From: Dryococelus australis
Taxonomy: Eukaryota > Arthropoda > Insecta > Phasmatodea > Phasmatidae
NCBI GenBank assembly: GCA_029891345.1
Contig: CM057009.1
Span: forward strand, 291,906,966 to 291,970,965
DNA length: 64,000 bases
Direction of reading: 5' to 3'
The translations under genes and the position numbers were made by a program. The first letter of the stretch is position 1; each line of letters opens with the position of its first letter. This document shows positions 60,237 through 64,000 of this stretch, piece after piece. A model generated the notes under the pieces. That model was not told the DNA's origin, did not search any database, and saw only the letters and a list, made by a program, of their open reading frames with translations.

Positions 60237-61126
60237 TCACAAAACATCTGTTTTATTAATCCAAGAGCTATGTGAGTTATCAAAACCTAACCATTTTACA
60301 TACATTTTTCACCTTTTGTTTTTGAGACTTTTTCAACCTAAATATTGATGAAAACTGCATTGTATTTCTTCTCCTTTGTCATCTTTCAGTTTGTAAGTTA
60401 GTACATCAAAATTTAAAACTTCAAAATTGTAAATAATTATGTTGTCCAATTAGCTGTTTAACCCTTTTCAAAGATTCGTTTACTCTTGTTTATGTGGACA
60501 ACATCTCCAACTTTGTATTTCGGTTTAGTAATCATGTCTACAAAATCTTGCTGTCTTAAATTTTTTTATTTTTTTACGTCTTCAATTGGTTTCATGCCAA
60601 TGGTACTGTGCTTTGTGTTTTATTCTTTAATTAAATCGTCTAATATATTTACCCACTTGTAATTGCCATTTAAAGCATATTTATTCTGTCTTTTATTCTA
60701 CATTGTAAGATTAAATCTTTCTACACAATTGGCTTGAAGTTCGCTGAATTTAGAATAATGATTGATGATATATTTTTGCATAAGTTCACTGAATATTTTA
60801 TTATAAAATTCTAAGCCATTGCCACTTTGTAAATTATTTGGTTTTCTTTTAACTAATATAGATTCTAAAGCAATTGCTACATTATTGCCAGTTTTATCTT
60901 TAATTGGTAAAGCAAATGCAAACTTTGAAAATGCATCGATAATTGTCATAATATAGTCGTATTGATTATTTATATGCTATATGCCTTTCAAATTGCCAGT
61001 ATTCAATTCAACAAGATCAATTTGCCATAAATCATCGATTCCATACGAAATTACTTTTCTTCTCGGAAAATGTTTTCATACAGGTTTATACAATTAATTT
61101 ATTATTCCTTCTCTCACTTTGGGCAT
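60237..61126 (-). pseudogene. Retroviral-type integrase with chromodomain
   Basis: Polinton integrase, needed for insertion into host DNA. Minus strand: MPKVREGIIN at 61,126; core with first Asp in LWQIDLVEL (about 61,015), TIIDAFSKFAFALPIKDKTG, second catalytic position QSGNG (about 60,830) with Gly in place of the Asp, and Glu in VERFN (about 60,720). Then PKYKVGDVVHINK and, in another frame, KLKDDKGEEIQ and the chromodomain-like YVKWLGFDNSHSSWI (60,258-60,305), stop 60,237-60,239. TAA, TAG and TGA stops plus frameshifts. With the second Asp lost it could not be active. Confidence 0.88.
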
Positions 61127-61326
61127 TTTTTAAAAATAAATTTTGATTCATTAGAATTGCATATAGAGCACTTACTTTTCTTAACTATTCGCCCATTTTT
61201 TGTATTTTCAGTTTTATATTATTATTCTTAGTGACTTTCTTGCTCTTCAAACACCAATATAGTTAATATTTATATTTCAAGAATACTCCTACTGTAGTCA
61301 TCAACAAAATAATCATATAATTCTGT

Positions 61327-62386
61327 TTATTTAATTTTAAAAGTTAAAAACTCGCCTCTGTTAACATCAAAAGGCTTACTATAATCTATTTTTGTAGTTC
61401 CCTTAATATCAGTTAGAGTATCATCAGATAAATTATCATAAATGATTATATAAGCAGTACAATCCATCACAAAAGAAAAGAAAAATTTATTATCGTCCAT
61501 GTGAAATACATTATTATTCTGATTCCACTTTCCACATAAATAAAATATATGAGATTTTTCTTCCACTTTCGAATTAACAAGTGTATCACAATAACTCACA
61601 ACTGATTGGTTTAAATTTTGTAATTTAAAATCAAATTCTTTATCAATAGCTTCTTTACTTTTTTTCGGCTTTTGTGTAAACAAGTGTATCGCAGTAATTC
61701 AGAACAGGATCAGCCATATTTCTAATTCTACGATTTTGAATAGAAACGTAGTCATTTGTACAAACAAAATCTTTTTTAAGTTGATCTCGTACAGCAGAAA
61801 CAATTGTATTATATTTTGATTCTACATATGATATTAAATCAGAAACACTAGTATTGTATTTTAATTTGACAGCTGTTTTTAATGCATAATCAGACACAAT
61901 AGTTTTATATTTCGAATCTACGTCCTTTTTTAATGCCTGTTTCGCATTATTTATTCGTTTTATACAATCAGCAATAGTATTACTGAATTGTTAATTTGTA
62001 TCTTCTTTTAGAGCACAATACGAAACGTTAGTTTTATGTTTCGAATCCACATACTTATTTAATTCATGATCTTATATATATATATATATATATATATCAA
62101 AATATCTTATATTGACAGCATCCTTATTATCTACAGGTTATCCTATATTAACAAGTCTATGTACTAGAAAAGAAACATACGATTTTATGTAATCAAAACA
62201 GTTGGATAGTTCACTTTGTAAAGAAGGAACACTTGAATTGCATTGTGAATCTATATAAGTTTTTAATGCATAATCAGAAGCAATAGTTTTGTATGTTGAA
62301 TCAACATCTGTTTGTAAATAATAAGCACTAGTGTCAAAAATTTTATTTAAAGTTTTTATTAATGGTTTTTCAAATATATCCATCAT
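61327..62386 (-). pseudogene. Fibre-like protein with repeated coiled-coil units
   Basis: Starts MMDIFEKPLIKTLNKIFD at 62,386. It is built of repeats like DSKYKTIVSDYALK and SDYALKT(Y/A)V (at about 62,290, 61,985, 61,925, 61,870), which fits a trimeric coiled-coil stalk. The C-terminal part (61,683-61,327: SHIFYLCGKWNQNNNVFHMD, GEFLTFKIK) may be the globular head. Adintovirus-type fibres have this layout. Its start overlaps the end of the protease gene by 17 bp. Frameshifts near 61,670 and 62,100, a TA microsatellite (62,073-62,097) and stops break it. Confidence 0.6.
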
Positions 62387-62693
62387 TTAATAACAAATAA
62401 ATTATTTCATTAAGCTTAAATCCTCTCGAAAACACATATAAAACAATTAAACATAGTTATCCACAAATAACTTAATCAAAAATCTTAATTATGTCATCAT
62501 TGTAAAAAAAGTTTCTGATTTTAAAATAATTAATTAAATTATTAGGAATATTGATTCCAAATTAATCTAAATAATAAACTTGATTATTTTCTTTAAAATA
62601 GCAAACCCAATGAGTGCCAGTATTAAATGATATGTCAAAATTAACAACAGCACATTCATTTTGGAGCATTCTATTTGGTAATTCGTTAATCAT
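62370..62693 (-). pseudogene. Adenain-type (C5/C48) cysteine protease
   Basis: Maturation protease of Polinton particles. The frame from Met at 62,693 runs 108 codons with three TAA codons (62,562-62,564, 62,472-62,474, 62,457-62,459) and no frameshift. Visible: NELPNRMLQNECAVVNFD, the His in NTGTHWVCYF (about 62,611), YYLD before the first stop, FGINIP, then VICG, a stop, and LC with the likely nucleophile Cys (62,451-62,453). Terminal TGA at 62,370-62,372 overlaps the start of the fibre gene. Short, so part of the N-terminus may be missing. Confidence 0.75.
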
Positions 62694-62744
62694 ATTAATA
62701 TTTCTGAAATTTATTATATTAAAATTTATACATATTTTTCAGTA

Positions 62745-63165
62745 TCGATATTAGATAGTGGGTATATATTCGAATTTTTTGTTTGGCCTTCCTCTTTTTT
62801 TATCGACTACACCTCTTCCTGCTTTGTTTTCCATTGCCAAATTGTGTCTTTGTTTTCTTCTAATTCTTTTTATTTTTTTTAGTTTGTTTAACAGAATCAT
62901 AAACTGCACTAGCTCCGCCAGCTAAAGCAACGAACGCAACTAAAGCTGCAAGTAAAATTGGTGAAAATCCTCCATGGTGTAAACCACTTTCTGTTTTTTC
63001 TTTTCATATTTTTTTGAGTATTGGTATTGATAAATCTAGTAAGAAAGGTTTGCCTTCTTTTAATTTAAATTTTTCTCTCAAGTTGATCTTTGATAAAAAA
63101 TATATCTATACCCAAAATCTAAATTTATCAATGGGTTTTTTGTAAGTTAAGCTTTTTATATCCAT
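62745..63165 (-). pseudogene. Minor capsid (pX-like) protein
   Basis: Starts MDIKSLTYKKPIDK at 63,165. After a stop and frameshift: NLKEGKPFLLDLSIPIL, ESGLHHGGFSPILLAALVAF and ALAGGASAVYDSVKQTKK, then a basic tail with KKRGRPNKKFE. Same plan as 26,471-26,883: an SGLxHGG motif, hydrophobic Ala/Gly segment and GRP-K-K tail. It lies between the PLA2 gene and the protease on the same strand. Confidence 0.68.
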
Positions 63166-63305
63166 TTATAAATAAAAAAATATATAATAATTAAATAATA
63201 TTCAAATAGTGATAAAAAAATTCGTCTTATCTCAGATGCGCAAACCTTTGCCCGCCTGGAGTTTTAGATAATTGTAAGAATAAAATGCATAATTACAATA
63301 CCTTT

Positions 63306-64000
63306 TTAATACATTAAAAATTTTAAGCCCCTAACAAGTTTTCTTTTTGAAAACATAGTTGATGCAACAGCAGCAGATGCAATTTTTTTCTCCAATTGGA
63401 GTATTTTTATCAAACATGATTTCTTTAGCTTCTTTTTGTAAAATTTTATCAGATTCATATCTAGATTCTAAATTGTTATGGTCTCTGTAAGCAATATAGT
63501 GATATTGGAAAATTTCGTCTAATTTATTTATTCCCGAGTCTCCAATTTCAAATCATTTGTTTAATTTTGTAAATGGACCACAATAATTATAACCAGGCAA
63601 ATGCATTTCGGGCAAATATAAATTGTTTAATGCCCAATTTATCACACCTTTGCCATGGTGTTCAGAATTCCAAAATGAATGTAGAATTACATTTAAAACT
63701 CTTATTAAATATGGAATTCCTTTTGGATTACTAACAACCAAATGAGAAAATTTATTGTTCAACATATTCATAATGTTTACTTTTTCATTGTGATGATTTT
63801 TATTTCCAGCGGTTTCTTCACCATGAATAACTAACAATCTATAAATTAATTATCGAACGTTATCCATCCAAATATATTCTTTTGGCAAACTATTGTATTT
63901 TTTATGCCATCTCCAAATTAAAAATCATTTGTAAAATCCTCAAATCCGTCTGTGCTTGGTGCTGATTGAGGTTTTATACTGTTATTATAAATTCGACTAA
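63306..64000 (-). pseudogene. Conserved structural protein tail fused to PLA2-type domain, copy 2, partial
   Basis: Enters from the right edge with LPKEYIWMDNVR, then the open piece 63,837-63,553 (LVIHGEETAGNKNHHNEKVN, NMLNNKFSHLV, GVINWALNNLYLPEMHLPGY NYCGPFTKLN), a stop, then INKLDE and YIAYRDHNNLESRYE, ending at 63,306-63,308. The structural-protein tail and the PLA2 calcium-loop segment are in one uninterrupted frame here. The catalytic pair reads HYIAY (63,490-63,504): Tyr replaces the Asp that is present in copy 1. Lipase activity is therefore not expected. Confidence 0.82.

Larger units (their letters stand above)
49710..64000. mobile_element. Polinton/Maverick (adintovirus-like) element 2, partial, with a nested DNA transposon
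   Basis: Gene order by position: polB (-), zinc-ribbon (-), OB-like (-), BRO 1 (+), BRO 2 (+), integrase (-), fibre-like (-), protease (-), minor capsid (-), PLA2/structural protein (-, off the window). This is the full core set of the group. It is related to element 1 at several genes but is not a recent duplicate; shared genes differ at many positions. Every gene has at least one stop, frameshift or lost residue. The left inverted repeat was not found and the right side is beyond 64,000. Confidence 0.93.

Noticed and set aside
62370-63165. Alternative genetic code (TAA/TAG read as an amino acid) in Polinton 2
   Set aside because: TGA stops and frameshifts occur in neighbouring genes of the same element, and catalytic residues are also lost, so ordinary decay explains it better.

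Overview
This is eukaryotic nuclear DNA, AT-rich and dominated by mobile elements. I see no convincing host gene. Mariner-type, hAT-type and Helitron fragments, tRNA-derived SINEs, short TTAGG-type arrays and insect-style Polinton/Maverick (adintovirus-like) elements point to an insect, probably one with a large hemimetabolous-type genome. The species cannot be fixed from the window.

Layout. 1-23 kb: a broken mariner-type transposase split by a hAT-type MITE, short-period and satellite-like arrays (1.2-2.6, 3.9-4.5, 14.8-19.2 kb), a Helitron Rep scrap, a hAT element nested inside a hAT MITE, an inverted repeat whose outer ends carry TTAGG-like arrays, and two decayed ORFs whose C-terminal module recurs in the Polinton genes. 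23,378-29,469: a 6.1-kb Polinton derivative with both terminal inverted repeats, keeping capsid-side genes and the start of DNA polymerase B but missing the middle. 29.5-49.7 kb: intergenic DNA with a second mariner-type pseudogene, SINEs, more hAT MITEs, a composite family with CACTCTAAA ends, a fold-back element and two minisatellites (84 and 114 bp periods; a 90-bp one lies at 9.6 kb). 49,710-64,000: a longer related Polinton running off the window, with polB, zinc-ribbon protein, a small OB-like protein, two BRO-type genes, integrase, fibre-like protein, adenain-type protease, minor capsid protein and a phospholipase A2-type gene.

How the genes fit. The Polinton genes are a virus-like set: polB for protein-primed replication, integrase for insertion, double-jelly-roll capsid, minor capsid, protease and PLA2 for the particle. 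Both copies carry stops and frameshifts, and the longer one has lost key catalytic residues of the integrase and PLA2, so both look like fossils. The polB of the longer copy is split at polymerase motif A by a 2,840-bp DNA transposon with about 28-bp inverted repeats and an apparent 2-bp AT target duplication. Its protein resembles a poorly characterised insect family (DUF7869-like). This transposon, the apparent fusion upstream of the PLA2 domain, and a shared upstream motif before both BRO genes are the most interesting items.
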